NCBI GenBank assembly: GCA_037951105.1 | Contig: JBAMJV010003832.1 | Location: 62,001 to 126,000 of the forward strand | Direction of reading: 5' to 3' | Source: Echinarachnius parma | Taxonomy: Eukaryota; Echinodermata; Echinoidea; Clypeasteroida; Echinarachniidae | Length of the DNA: 64,000 nucleotides | Shown here: one piece after another, positions 1-13,800 of the stretch | Layout: every line of letters starts with the position of its first letter | How positions within the stretch are numbered: position 1 is the stretch's first letter | The notes under the pieces: generated by a model | What the model saw: the letters and a program-made list of their open reading frames with translations, nothing else | Databases searched by the model: none | What the model was told of the DNA's origin: nothing | Position numbers and translations under genes: made by a program

Positions 1-1540
1 ACATGTTACACATTGAACAACAAAAATATATGAAATTTAGCTGAAGTTGAAGTACTTTCAATATTAACATAATTAGTTGATTTATATATAATAAAGGAAA
101 TTGATATTTGATTCAAAAAGTTATTGACCTGTATGCCAATTAGTATTATTTTCAAGCAAAAGCTGAAACTTAATTTAATAAGAAAACAAAACAAAAGATC
201 TTCGATCATTGTAATTGTGAGTTGATGTTTGACCATTGCTATTTACGTTTTGAAACATTTTTGACGATGTTTGGAAAACTAGCAAAACAGCATCATAGTC
301 TGTTCAAATATTAAATTGTAGTTTTAAGGCTGGAAGCACAAGCCAGTGTAAAGTGTATAAAAAACCCAAAATGCTTCCATACATATTTGAACATATTGAA
401 TTTTCTGTTAGCTTTTTACCTAACCATGTATCACCTTTTCAATTAATATATGAAATATATATTACTATGAAATATGAATTTACTTCTTTTTATTGTGACA
501 AGAAACAAAAGAGGCAAATTATATTTGGGATTAAGAAATCAGATAAAAAACAATTGTTCAATAATGACATGCTTTGTTGGAAACAAAAATAAATTGAATC
601 AAAATGCAAACATTTTCCATTTTCAAGGCGCTTCCAATCGATTCAAGGTATTTATGATCAAAGGTACTGGTCTTAATGTATAAGGTTAGTACTTAACATT
701 TCTAAATTTCATTCAGTTATATATATTATATCAATTATGGAATGCCACACACTCAAAAAGCTATTCTATTGACCTGTAGTTTGTATTTTCAAGGCCACAC
801 AAAATCATATTCATACTCAAAGTTTCAAACACAAGGGCATTTAACCAAGAACTATATTGGGAAAATACAATGACCAGTCAATGCGTTTGTTTGTTGTCAG
901 TTTGTTTGAAGTAGTCTTCTAAAGTATAACAAATATACATGTGTTCAGGGCGATTTATTTGCAAATGAAAATCATTTTGGACTAGTAGAAATTGGTCTGT
1001 ATGGGCTACCAAAAACTAAGACTTGATAGGCCATTATTTCACTAGCCATAGCCGTGCCACAAGCAAAAAACGTTAGAGTGGAGATTTAACTTCGCTCACG
1101 CATAGTTTTTTTTCTCCACAACTACATATATAACATTAACATTCTATATCTGTCTGTGTATATTTCAAAACATGCATAGATGACACTCATGTCTAAGTGT
1201 ATCAGGTAGTGAGATTTAGATCAACAATCCCACTAAACTTTCAAATATGACAGTGAAATGTAAAATTCATGTGCAAATTATCACTTGTTTGCAGATGGAA
1301 AATCACACCTGAATGTTCCCATTCATTGTAAATTGTGAGCTTTACCCCTGATATTCGGGTAGACTTGAGTATATTATTTTCAACCTCTAATTATTTTGTT
1401 CTCGTGTGGGAAACAGTTATCAAGACAATAAACTGTAAACTATGCATACAAAAAGGAAAAACAACAAATAATTTGGTCAGAAGAGGGCATGCTTAAAATT
1501 GTGATTAAAAGAGGCCTTACCTTCAAGCAAGACAGTTTAA
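1..1540. other. AT-rich sequence with no recognised gene
   Basis: No splice-flanked conserved reading frame, RNA gene or clear inverted-repeat element was recognised here. It lies downstream of the Rab23 stop codon (that gene runs on the minus strand), so it may hold its 3' UTR, but no polyadenylation site was assigned. Confidence 0.4.
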
Positions 1541-1720
1541 CTAGTCAAATCTATGTATAGTGACCACCTAGGGGAAACAAGAAATGCGGCCACTGTAGAC
1601 AGGTGACCTCTATAGACAGGTTCAATTATACTGTTTTTCTCTACAGGGGATCTCTTTGTGTGGCCACTATAGGCAGGTTTGTTGCTGTAGACAGGTGGCC
1701 ACTAAGACAAGCTTAACCGT
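1541..1720. mobile_element. palindromic MITE with CAGTCAAACCTGT-type ends
   Basis: A degenerate member of a family whose best copy (59094-59260) starts TACAGTCAAACCTGT and ends with its reverse complement. The core repeats phrases such as GGCCACTATAGGCAGGT and GACAGGTGACCTCTATA. Related copies lie at 2317-2428, 27378-27560, 27620-27898 and 56151-56325. The TA at each end of the best copy suggests TA target-site duplication, as in mariner/pogo-type elements (inference). Confidence 0.6.
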
Positions 1721-1799
1721 ATACAATACACTATGCATACAACAGTGAATATTTTCCATATATAAAATTACATGCTTTAACAGCGAAACCTGTTCCGCT

Positions 1800-1948
1800 T
1801 CAGATTACTGAACACTTGAGTATATTTTTCTTGCCCTTTGTTCGCTGCTTGACGGGCCTCAGTTGTATCGTTGGGTTTGAATTGTCGTTTCCATTGTTTT
1901 CCCCCATGTGCGTCCCGGTGTTGGGTGACGTTGTCGTGTTGAAAATAC
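1800..1948 (-). CDS. RAB23: Rab23 coding exon 5 and stop
   Basis: 149 nt with acceptor ATCAG. It encodes the variable tail GIFNTTTSPNTG, then QLRPVKQRTKGKK, and the terminal CSVI, with TGA at 1802-1800. The LRPxKQRTK stretch matches the basic tail of vertebrate Rab23. Confidence 0.93.
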
Positions 1949-4444
1949 CTGATAAACAAAGATTGACAATGATTAACATGGGATTAACAAAATTAACGAA
2001 TTTGGATAACTATGGACAATTGCAGTACTTTGACTACACAAAGCGTCCATAGAGGCTTTCCAATTCGATCTTAAAAGTCTCCATAATAAGGGAGCATTTG
2101 AAAAATCAAAACCGATGTTATTCTTCTGTTACCAGAAGCAAAACAATAAAGTATAAGAGAAGTGTAAAAGCTCCAAGTAATTTTGGTTGAATTTGATGAA
2201 GTTGATGGATCACTTTAACTGATTTCCATGGCAAATTTATATCAGAATGTAGGTTGCAATAGTGCTATAATTTCCATCGTTCAAACTATGAACAATTTAA
2301 GAACTTATTTCAATTAAAGTCAAAACCTGTCTAGATAGTGACCACCAAAGGGAAACACATACAAAAATGGTCACTATAGGCAGGTTGGCTGCTATAGAAA
2401 GGTGGCCGCTAAGGCAGGTTTGACTGTAATCAATTATAAGTAAGTTACACAGGCGTTTATTATAGTTGATAAGCAGTTTTCAGCAGTATTTTTTCATCAA
2501 ATATAAAGTAAATTGTGAATTTTTCCTCACCTATCTTGGAGCTAATAGTTGAGTTATCTTCCGGCTCGGCGGTTCGTAACCTCTCGATGTACCTCTCTGT
2601 CAGGTAGCGGAACACGTCCTCGACGTTCAGGTTTTCCTTGACCGACGTGCGGTAGAATCTGAGTTTCATTCGCTTCGCTAGGGCCTCAGCCTCTTCCCTG
2701 TTTAGACAAGAGAATTATGAAATGAGCAAAAACAGTCAAATTATATTTCTATTTTAGATTTCAGAATGTTGTTTAAAGCTGTAATAATTTTGCTATTATA
2801 GGGGTTAATGTTTTCCTTGACCGATGTTCTTGTTCTGTAAAATCAAAGTTTCATTTGCTTAGTTATCCAGCTTCTCAGCCACTTCCCTTTTTTTGACAAG
2901 AAAAGAATGAAATGAGGAAAAACAGTTGAATTAAATCAAATCATGATTACAGTCATGCACTTGCCCAATTGCACAGGGGAAGTTAAAAATGATGTTAGGC
3001 AAGTAAAATTTGTATAGATGGTCTAGTTTGGTTGCCCAAACGGACAACTAACATTTCTGTCCATCTTCAAGAGAAAATTTAATTCCTAATACATGTGTAA
3101 ATTTCATCTAGAAGTAAGTGAGCAAGTAAATTTTCTATTCGGACTTGCAAGTAAAATTTGAAAATTAATGAATTTACTTGTCTGTCTGAACGGGCCAGTA
3201 GAGAAAAAGGTTAGTGTGTCTGCTAATTGTAACAAATAATCAAACGTTAAAACAGTTACATTGACTGAAATCATGTGTGCAACAGTAACAAATACATAAT
3301 CTCCCTTTTTTAGCTTACAAAAAGTTAAAAAGTTCGATTAATTTAGAATGTTAAAATGTACAGTAAACATAGTATCGAATCCGCAATGCATAATTTTGAA
3401 GAGAGACAAAAAAAGATATCAACTCAAATTAAAAAATAAACATTCCTGTAATACCACATTGAAACAAAAGATAACACTGTACAATGGGTGATTTCAAGTA
3501 TGGTGTTTAGGGCTGGTGTAAGTGTTTATCAAACTGGTGTTTGTGTGTAATAAACACTAACACCGGCCTTAAACACCATACTTGAAATCACCCAGTGTGT
3601 AGTCATGTAGATGCACATTGTTGGATTTAATAAATTATGGGGAGGTAGAAAATAGAATTTTAAATTAAATTATACATGTAAATATTTGCTTGAGACAGTA
3701 CATGGCTGGCTAGTGTTTGAATAATACATGTATCACTAGTGTAAGAAAACCACAAGGCTTGGTGCTATAATGCTTGCTGATGCCATCAGTGGCATAGCAC
3801 GGAGCATGTGGCAATAATTCTTTAAAATTTTTTTTTTTTACAAACAAAGAGAAAGTATGCAAAGTGACTACCCACATTGGCATAGTGTGAGCTCACTGAT
3901 TGGGGGGGGGGATCGAGTACCTGCACCTGCTTCCCAATTGTAATACCGTAAAACTCCGTGTATAAGACGCACTTTTTTTCCGTCGGAAAATTTTCAAAGT
4001 GGGGGGTGCGTCTTATACACAGGTACAGCCAAAAAAAAAAACAAAAAAACAAAAAAAAAAACTTTTTTTTTTTTAGAAATTTTTTTTTTGGGACACCCGG
4101 TAGTCATGTTTAATGCATATTAAACTGGTCTAGGGCATGACAAGAGCTTGATATAAGGGGGAACATTTATCAAAATATACCGTTTTCCTACATAAATTAT
4201 AGTGGTTAGCAAAACAAAATGCAAGTTTTTAAGCAGTAACACTGCTACTAATTGAATATTCAGATATTCATGAGTAGCAGCACTCATTTAATATTCAATT
4301 TTCTAAACAGTGGTTATACATTTTTCTCAACAAAAAAGTTATTAATGAATTTAGTATTTTGCATATTTAATGTGCATTGCTACCTCATGAATATATGAAT
4401 ATTCATGAAAAAAAATATTCTTAAAAAAAAAAAAAAAAAAAAAA

Positions 4445-4479
<35 letters not shown>

Positions 4480-7400
4480 GAAAGTTGGGGGTGCGTTTTA
4501 TACACGAGTGCGTCTTATACACGGAGTTTTACGGTAAATAAATTTTAAAAGGGGCCTACACAAATTTAAAGTGATTTGGGTGACCGGGGGGGGGGGGGGG
4601 GGGGGGGGGCTTCCAAATATTCTACAAAAACAATCACAAACTGAAATATAACGAGTGTGCCCCAATAATTGGCATGAAGTGGCATAGTGTGGGATTTTCA
4701 CAGTATTTCATTCACTGTTATAGCCACAAGTAAGAATTTCTGTTCCCCCCCCCCCCTAAATGTGTTTGTTGTCATTGGTGGGGGAGTTGGGGGGGGGGGT
4801 AGTGGGCAAGCATCAGAATCTTCCTAGGAGGCAGTTCAGTGCCCCCTTTATGCCCTTCCAGAGCTACACCAATGCCCACAATTCACTTTCTTATTTGCAA
4901 ACAACTGCTATCACCGCTTAATCAAATGGGGGGGGGGGGGGTTGTAGTGGGCAAGCATAAAAATCTCCCTAGGGGCAGTTGCCCCCATACATGTACACCC
5001 CCCTCTCCCCAGCTACACCAACGCACATAATTCACCTTCTTATTTGCAAACAATCGCTGTCACTGCTTAATCAAATGAGTCGAATGAACGACCTTGGTCA
5101 GTCGTTCCATTAGCAGTTTTGCTACTCAAACGTGAAAAGCTCCCTATTCAACCGTTTTGATGCGCCAACAGTTAGAGAAATGTCAGTCTACATGTAGAGT
5201 CGCTCCCTATTCAACCGTTTTGGATGTGCTAACAGTTACAGAAATGTCAGTCTACATGTGGTTTAGCTTACACTACCACTAGATATGAGGCACTCATGTG
5301 TGTGTGTATGCAATTACACATGACTTTTTTCAAACAAAAGTTGATATAGGCACATGTGCATGATATATTGATATTGCACGATTGTGTAAAAAACAAACAA
5401 TTCATTTAATACTTCAGACGGCAAAATTAAACTAATGATATCTACGCAGTTTGTACTTTGTTGTAAACTAATCTAATACTGAACAAAAAATTGACTTGTA
5501 TTTTAAAAACACATTAGCAAAAAGTGCATAAAATTTCTCATTGTAAGGTTTATATATATTATAGTAGCACTTGCCCGCTTGCCCAGGGCAAGTAAAAATT
5601 GATGTTGGGCAAGTAAAATTTCATAAACGGTCTAGTTTGCTTGCCCAATCGGGCAACTTCAATTTCTCTTCAACTATGAGAATAGAATGTAGTTCCTTAC
5701 ACGAAAATCTTATCTAGAAGTAAGCGGGCAATTAAATTGTCTGTTTGGGCAAGTAAAAATTTAAACATTCATGATTTTAATTGCCCACGCGGGATAGTAG
5801 AAAACAAGTTAGTGTGGAGGCTTGATTATTTAGTCAAGCAACCATAACATAACATAAAGAGGAAAAATCCACTAATTATGCATAAAATACGCATCTACGC
5901 ACAAGAAAGATTTATCGCTAAGCAACATGCAAGAAAGTGGAAAAATGTTCAACACCCTATAAATTTACATGTTATAATATAACACAATTAAGAAAAATAA
6001 TATTACGCACACACAACTACACACAAAGTAGGTCTTCTTGCATCTTCCATTTAAAGGGATCTAGTAACTTTGTTAACATGTGCAAAAAGTGATAATTGGT
6101 TGATAAAATTTGTATTTTTGTGATCCGATATGTCCACGAAGTAATGTGTGAAAGTTTCATGTTAAATGGATATTATAGTGGGGTAGTGGGGGTACAATTA
6201 AACACTGATCACCCCATCCTTGACCAAGTGGTTCTTCTGAACACGATCTGTTATGAGTCAATTGATGCTTTCAGATCAGGTCATGTATAGTGTGTACCTC
6301 TGCCGCACTGCTCAAGTGTGTTTGGGGGATACAGGGGTCGGCGGCTCCTGTATTCCGACTATTAGTTGCCAAAAACAGACAAAATAAGCCTCGAACGGAC
6401 AGATCAAATCGGAAACGACATACGCCTGCCCAACGACCACGTGATAAAAATTTGCTTATAATGGAGGTAAACATCCGCGGTTTAAGATCTAACATTGGAG
6501 AACTTTCCAACCTTTGTTTGGAGAAAAAGCCAACAATAGTTATCGCAGTGGAGACATTCCTTGATTCGACAGTACAAGATGGAGCTGACTTTATTTCTAT
6601 CCCAGGATACACCATGTGCTGCCGCAGAGATAGAACTGGAACATCTGGAGGGGGTATCGCGGTCTACAGTCTAGAAGGAGTAGCCATCCACCATGACCCA
6701 CAGAGAGATCCTAAAGACCTAGAACTTATGTGGCTGTCAGTAAGTCTGCAGTCTAAGAAGTTACTTATTGGAGCATTATACAGACCACCCAGTGCTAACA
6801 ATGACATAATAGAATATTTGGACACCAACACCATTCCAAAAATTGAAGAGTTTGGAGCCCACAGTGTCATGCTCGTCGGCGATTTCAATGTCCATCATGA
6901 GGACTGGCTGGGTAGCCGCAATACCGACTCTGCTGGACGGCGTATGCTACAGATTGCAAGTGGACTCGGTTTGGACCAGATTGTGAATCAGCCAACGAGA
7001 GGGGACCAAATACTGGACTTGGTACTGACTGATATACCTGCCTCCTCTTCTACTCTTGCTAATGTAGGCACCTCTGACCACAATCCAGTGCTGGTAAAAC
7101 TAGACGTCGCTGCATTCAGAGATAAGCCTTACCAGAGGAGAGTCTGGCAATACGACAAAGCCAACTACTGGGAGATGAGGGGCTACTTCACATCTGTTAA
7201 CTGGTCGGGAGTATTCCAGGAAAAAGACCCAGAAAGAGCATGTAATAGGGTTACAGAGATCATCACTGATGCCATGGACCTATACATTTCCAATAAGACT
7301 GTCACCAAAAAACCAGGTGACAAAGCCTGGTTTAATGATGAATGCCGGAAAGCTGCTAAAAAGAAACGCAGGATCTTCAAAGAACTAAAGAAGCATGGGA

Positions 7401-10400
7401 CAGATTCTAACAAAGAGAATTTCACTAAAGCAAGAAAGTCTTACAATAAAGTAGAGAAAGAAGCTAAAAGAAATTATGACAGCAAACTTAAAGAAGACCT
7501 CACTGACAACAATCTCAGTAGCAAGAAGTGGTGGCGGGTCGTCAACCTGCTCTCTGGGAGAGCTGGTCACTGTGACATCCCAGTCATTGCACATGATGGA
7601 GAAGCCCACACTACAGCACGGGAAAAGTCAGACGTCTTCTGCAAGACATTTGCCGAGAAATGCCACTTACCAGACGCAGATGACCTTGCTCCCAATCTGG
7701 ACCAATCCACGACTGCCTCTATCGACAGCATCACGTTTAAGCCTAAGGCTGTACATAGACTCCTAAAACAGCTTTCTCCTGACAAGGCAACTGGCCCAGA
7801 CGAAATTCCCGCCAGGATCCTCAAGGAGTGCAGCGCATAACTCGCGAGTCCTTTGTGTCGCCTCTTCCACCTTTGCTTTTCACAAGGGGTATTCCCAAGT
7901 CAGTGGAAGACAGCCAGGGTTACACCTATCCATAAGAGGGACTCCAAATCTGACCCAACAAAATACAGACCAATTTCTCTGCTTAGCATCATCAGCAAAG
8001 TTATGGAAGCAGCTGTGAACCAACAACTCCAAAGCTACTTCTTCCAGAACAGTCTTATATCCCACAGACAATTTGGCTTTCGACCAGGCCACAGTACAGG
8101 TGATCTCCTCACTATCCTATCCCAGAAATGGAATGACACCTTGGACAAGGGAGAGGAAGTTTGTGCTGTAGCCTTGGACATAAAAGGTGCCTTTGACAAA
8201 GTTTGGCACAATGGACTTCTTGCGAAACTTACTTCAAAAGGTGTCTGTGGGAAGCTATCAACCTGGCTGCGGAGCTACCTATCTGATAGGTCATTAAAAG
8301 TTGTACTGTCAGGCCAAGCATCGGAAGTTTCCTCCATCAACGCTTCTGTCCCCCAAGGGTCGATACTTGGACCACTTCTATTCTCTGTCTATATTGATGA
8401 TTTGGTAGATGTCTGCGAAAATGAGCTATACCTGTATGCTGACGACTCAACACTTTATGCCCCAATCCCTTCACCACAAGCTAGCGAGGATGTTGCAGCC
8501 AGCCTAAACCGAGACCTGACCAGGATGAAATCATGGGCAGACACATGGAAGGTTACATTTGAACCATCAAAATGTAAAGTCATGACATTCTCAAGAAAGC
8601 GATCTCCTTCAGAACTGAACCTGTATCTAGGAGACTGCCAGCTAGCAGCAAAGCATGAGCTCGAAATTCTAGGTGTCACTTTCGATTCCAAACTTACTTG
8701 GTCTAAACACATCTTAGCAATTACCACCAGAGCGGGACAGAAGCTTGGTGCCCTGAGAAAAGTGGCAAACAAACTTGATTGTAAAGGAAGAGCCACAGTC
8801 TACAAAGCACAGGTCCGTAGCGTCATGGAATATGCATCCCTCTGCTGGACAAATGCTTCCCCATCAACTCTTAGCCTGCTTGACAACGTCCAAAAGAAGG
8901 CACTTAAGATCATAGGAGTTGATGACACCACTGCTCGCACCCAACTCTCAATCCCCAGCTTAGCACATAGACGCCAGGTAGCTGCAGTGTCAGTGCTGTA
9001 CAAAATGCACTCTCAACACTGCCCAAAAGACCTAGGAGACATGCTCCCTCCCTCCTTGGAAAGACGGCGAATGACCCGGCTTAGTGCATCCATGCCGGAC
9101 CATGCTCTTGCACTCCCAGATGCTAAAACCTCATCCTTGGACAGGAGTTTCATTCACTCGGCAGTGCGGATCTGGAATAGTCTCCCTGACTCGGTTGTTG
9201 GAAATATCTCAATTACTGGTCTCCAAGCCTTCAAAAGCCGTGTGCATGTTTACCTCCTTTCTAATGTATAATAATTATAATTTTTTCTTTTAGGGGTCCT
9301 GTTCACCCCAAAATGTGTTCCTTTTTTAAATTTTTTGTTTAATTAGATAAATTTTTTTTTTTTTTTGGTACTTGAGTTGCAGTGAACCATTGATTGGCCC
9401 TCTGGAGTTCCTTTCAAACTCTGGTTGGCTATTGTTCACATTTGCTCCTTATATACAAAAAAAAAAAATATGGCCGAGTAATGAGCGAAAATGCAAAATT
9501 TGTGATATTCGCTTACTCTTTGCACCGACTTCATACAGTTATAACTTTCCAGTGGATAATTAAACATTTGAACATTTCAATCGTAAATATCTTTTTAACG
9601 AAAGGGTAATTGGAAAAACCAAAACCTATTCCATGATTCTATTGGTTAAAGCGAATAAAACAAGGTATGAGAGAACCACTAGAGTTCTAAGTGTTTTGGA
9701 TTTGGATAATGTGAGTACTAGATCCCTTTAAATGTGAAATTTCACCCAGCTTTGAAAAGGTTACAAGTATTAAGAAGCTACATGTAGACCTGTATGAAAT
9801 GGGTATTGATCAGAATTCTGTATCATCTTATTGTCTCCCTGGCCTCGCCACAATTCTACCCACAAGTAGTCGGGTGAGAGTGAAAAGGCACTAAGTCAAT
9901 TTTTGGCTAAATTGAGTCACGCATACGCGTACCATCTTGTGGGACGGCGCCGTCTTTATGTGATTCAAAATGTTCAGATAGTTATTATTTCTGATTTGGG
10001 GAATATTTGTGATGGATAGTGCAAAAAAAATGTATGTAAAAATCATAATTTAGATTTTCAAGCCATGAAAAGGACCTAATCACAAGCTATTATTTGATGC
10101 CTTCTTTTAATGAATTTGACAATTTTGTGAAAAGATTATGATTGTTTCAATTTTTCAAACATAAGTCTTTTACATACATTACCTGAACTTAAAATGCCCA
10201 TTTCTCCAAAACATGAATTACTGACAAAGAGTAGGGTTTTATATTTTACGTTTTACATTTTATCAAAAATAAAAGAGAGCTCATGTTGGTTTCCATAAGG
10301 CAGGGCTCGACACTGGCACTTGCCCGGGGCAAGTAAAAATTGATGTCGGGCAAGTACAATTTCATAAATGGCTTGCTTGCCCGATTGGGCAACTTAACTT

Positions 10401-10810
10401 TCTCTTTAGCTGCGAGAGTAGAATGTTATTCCTTACATGTAGATCTCATATAGAAGTAAGCGGGCAAGTAAATTTTGTGTTTGGGCAAGTAAAATTTGAA
10501 CATTTATGATTTTACTTGCCCGAACGGGCCAGTAGAGAAAAAAAGTTAGTGTGGAGGCTTGCATAAGGCTCCAAAACTTGAAACGTGATTATCTCTGAAG
10601 TACAAAAAAGTGACTTAGCGACCTTCTCTTTCTCAACCGACGAAATAAGGGACTGATTGAAGTCAAGCGGAGTGTGCAAGATTTGCATTGAAAGCAGTTA
10701 AATGTTACGATCATCTAAAACGGCAGGGCTGATTTGATAGCGAGGTTAGGCCAAAAAAAATAAATTGTTGGATTGGAGTAACGGGCTACCAAAAATTAGG
10801 GTAGGTAGGT

Positions 10811-10843
<33 letters not shown>

Positions 10844-13800
10844 GTTCAGGATTCGCACAAATACACAAAAACACACGTGTATATAACACACAAAAAACAC
10901 ATATTCGCAATTGGAAAAAAGAAGAAAAAAGATTTTTTTTTTTTTTTTTTTAAATCAGAAAAAACCTTTAGGGTCGCAGGTATTTTTAGGGTCGGGCGGG
11001 TTACGCCAATCCAACCATTAATTTTTCATGGCCTTATAGAGGTTATAGCGATATTAGAGTTTCAGTTCAAACAGTCTTTATCCTTGATGGGTTTCGAAGT
11101 TCTTACGATAAACAATATTGATCCAAAAGTCGTAAAATGTTGTTTGTATCATTTTTCTCTGAAAAAAAAAATCAAATTGAAAAGTATGTTGCATGTACTA
11201 ACAAACAACCAAATTTCTATTACATGATAGCTTAAATTGCTTTGGCATTGCCCACTTCCACCCCTCCCCTTTTCCTCCCCCTGTTGTTGTTGTTGTTGTC
11301 TTCTTCTTACACTATTCTTTTTCTAGCTCTTCTAGATATTCTTTTACCAGTCTTTCCTTCTCCATGTCCATCCTTCTACTTCATATCCAAGTCAGGGAAA
11401 AAATTAATATTTATTTTTCGGGGCTACTTTTCAAGCTTGCCTGCATGAAAATAACACTCTAAAATTTGTTTTGCATTGAACTCTATGCAAATTTTTACGG
11501 GGGCTCTTTTTGGGGCATTTTAGGGGCGAATTCGCCCCAAGCCCACGTGTATTTTTTCACTGTTTAAATCCAATTAAAGGCAACAAAATTGGCCCCCCTT
11601 TTTCTTTGCCTGAATAATATCCTTCCTATCTCCAACAAAATTTGCCTGATTTTGCCCTTATAAAATGAGGCAGTTTATCCCAAATGGATAGCAATTTTGT
11701 GATTGATCATTTTCTTCTTTCCTTGAAGCATCTTACAAGTACATGTTCTACTTTTAAAAATCATGTTAGTTAAAAATTATCACATGTATGCTTCATTTAT
11801 GTGGAACAATTACACACAAATATGCATGTGGCATATTGAATGCATGCCTTTGCAAACTTGGCCTCTCTAGGGAACTCTTCAACATTCATTAATAGTATAT
11901 ATTGCTTTGCTCACATACATGTAACGCAGGACATTTCGACCTGATATAAGGAGTCTATTCTTATACATTCTACATTATACAACTACTAGCAACGCCTGCC
12001 CGATGAGCTCAATTAAGTTCTGGAACAGGATTATAAAGAATGTTGCCAACAACTTCTTTGACCACCGGCTATTTGACTATGTTTGACATTTGCGCACAAA
12101 CATGCATGCAAATAAACATAGAACCAGAGATAATTAGTCTACTTGTGATTCTATAACTATTGACTTTGTCAACTTACAATTTTAGAATTATTAAATTAGT
12201 CACCTTACGATACTAGAACTTATGACTACTTAGTTTAAATGATCGTAGAACTAATGACTTAGTCAACTTATGATTCTCAAACTTACGACTACTCAGTTTA
12301 CTTTAAATATGATTGTAGAACTAATGACTTGGTCTACTTACGGTTCTAGTACTGCCTGCTCGACGAGATCTATTTTGTTCTGGACCAGGACTAGGGGAAT
12401 GTTGCCAACCTCTTCTTCCACCTTCACTCGCCACTTGTCTATCGCCTCGAAGGAATCCCGATCAACTGTTGAGAAGACTAAAACCCCGGCCTGGGCACCT
12501 AAGAAAATATATATAAAGATACTTTTATGCTGAGGACAAATTAAAGGCATTCATTCACAAAAAAAGTTATTTGTGTAACATTGCAACTGTAAACATTTGC
12601 AATTCAGTCTCAAACATAGGTGTAGGAAGGGGGTGGGGGGCAATATTGTCTATCGCCTCAAAGGAATCCTGATCGACTGTTGAGAAGACTAAAACCCCGG
12701 CCTGGGCACCTGAGTAAATGGGAAATATTTAAATAAAACTAAATGAGAGTCAGTAAGGACAAATGAGCCTAGCTTTCGATCCTAGCAGAATCTTTGCCAG
12801 GGCATAATGACAATAAGGACATGAAGACAATATTATAAAGGCATTACAGACAAAACACAAACCAGTCGAATACAAACAAACGAAGTTGGGAACAAATTTA
12901 AGGCATTACTTCACAAAAACAATTTTCAGTGGCCAATATTGCAAATATCAATTCTCGCAATTCAGAGAAATGCGTTTTTTTCTTCAAAATATTTACCTCT
13001 GTAATATGACTTTGTGATGGCATCAAACTCTTCCTGCCCCGCAGTATCCCATAACATCAATCTGACGTCTTCTTCATTAAATCTGTGATTTGATTCAATT
13101 AAAAAGAAAAACAATAAAACAATTAAATGGGAGTTTTGAGAATTATGTCAATACATGAGATAAAGTTTATATTTCATGAAATACAAAGATCACATTTAAA
13201 CTTTACAAGAGCTGGTACAATTTCATAAAATCATAACTAGGAAGTCCATTAGAAGTAAAAATATTCAGATTTTGTTTGTGCTGATGTAGACTAGAAGGAA
13301 GTCTACGGTACATCACATTTTACCCCCCAAACTTAAAGGGGACCACCAGGCAAAGGACAACACATTATTATATGTTTTGGTACCGTTTTGTGATATCAAA
13401 TAGATACCCAACATTTTGCAAAGGGTTGTGTAATTCATAAACAAAGCAATTAATTTCCACCACTTACGGAACCACTGCTATTTCCTGGTTCCATACGGGC
13501 CAAGCATTTGCGAGTGCGCCAATGCTTTCACGCGTACGACAATAGATTCCCGGATGATTCATTCGCTCTGCACAGTGCGCTCTGGCTCTGCACGCATATA
13601 GTCTACGCAATTCAGACCGCATAAACGCATGGTTGAGAATGGTGATGCGTTTTCCAATTTAATTTTTTTTTCTGAAAACATATTTTTGTGAACTTGTTGA
13701 AGGAATGGAATACTAAAGATGGTACCTTTCTATAATAAGAATATTATTTTTGGGTGGTGGTACCCATTAAGTGATTTTTCTGGAGTCAGCACCAATAACT

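Larger units (their letters stand above)
6055..9727. mobile_element. TTAA-flanked MITE family A, interrupted by a LINE
   Basis: TTAA at 6051-6054 and 9728-9731 flank termini AGGGATCTAGTAAC and its complement. An uninterrupted family member is about 375 bp (50254-50629). Here the element is split after TTAAATGGATATTATA (near 6177) and resumes at TATGGCCGAGTAATGAGC (near 9469), with the 3.3 kb LINE between. TTAA duplication with AGGG ends fits the Kolobok/T2-type superfamily (T2 MITEs of Xenopus end TTAAAGGRR); piggyBac is the alternative. Confidence 0.85.

Noticed and set aside
6271..8796. Minus-strand ORFs of 70-114 codons across the LINE
   Set aside because: Antisense shadows of the endonuclease-RT frame.
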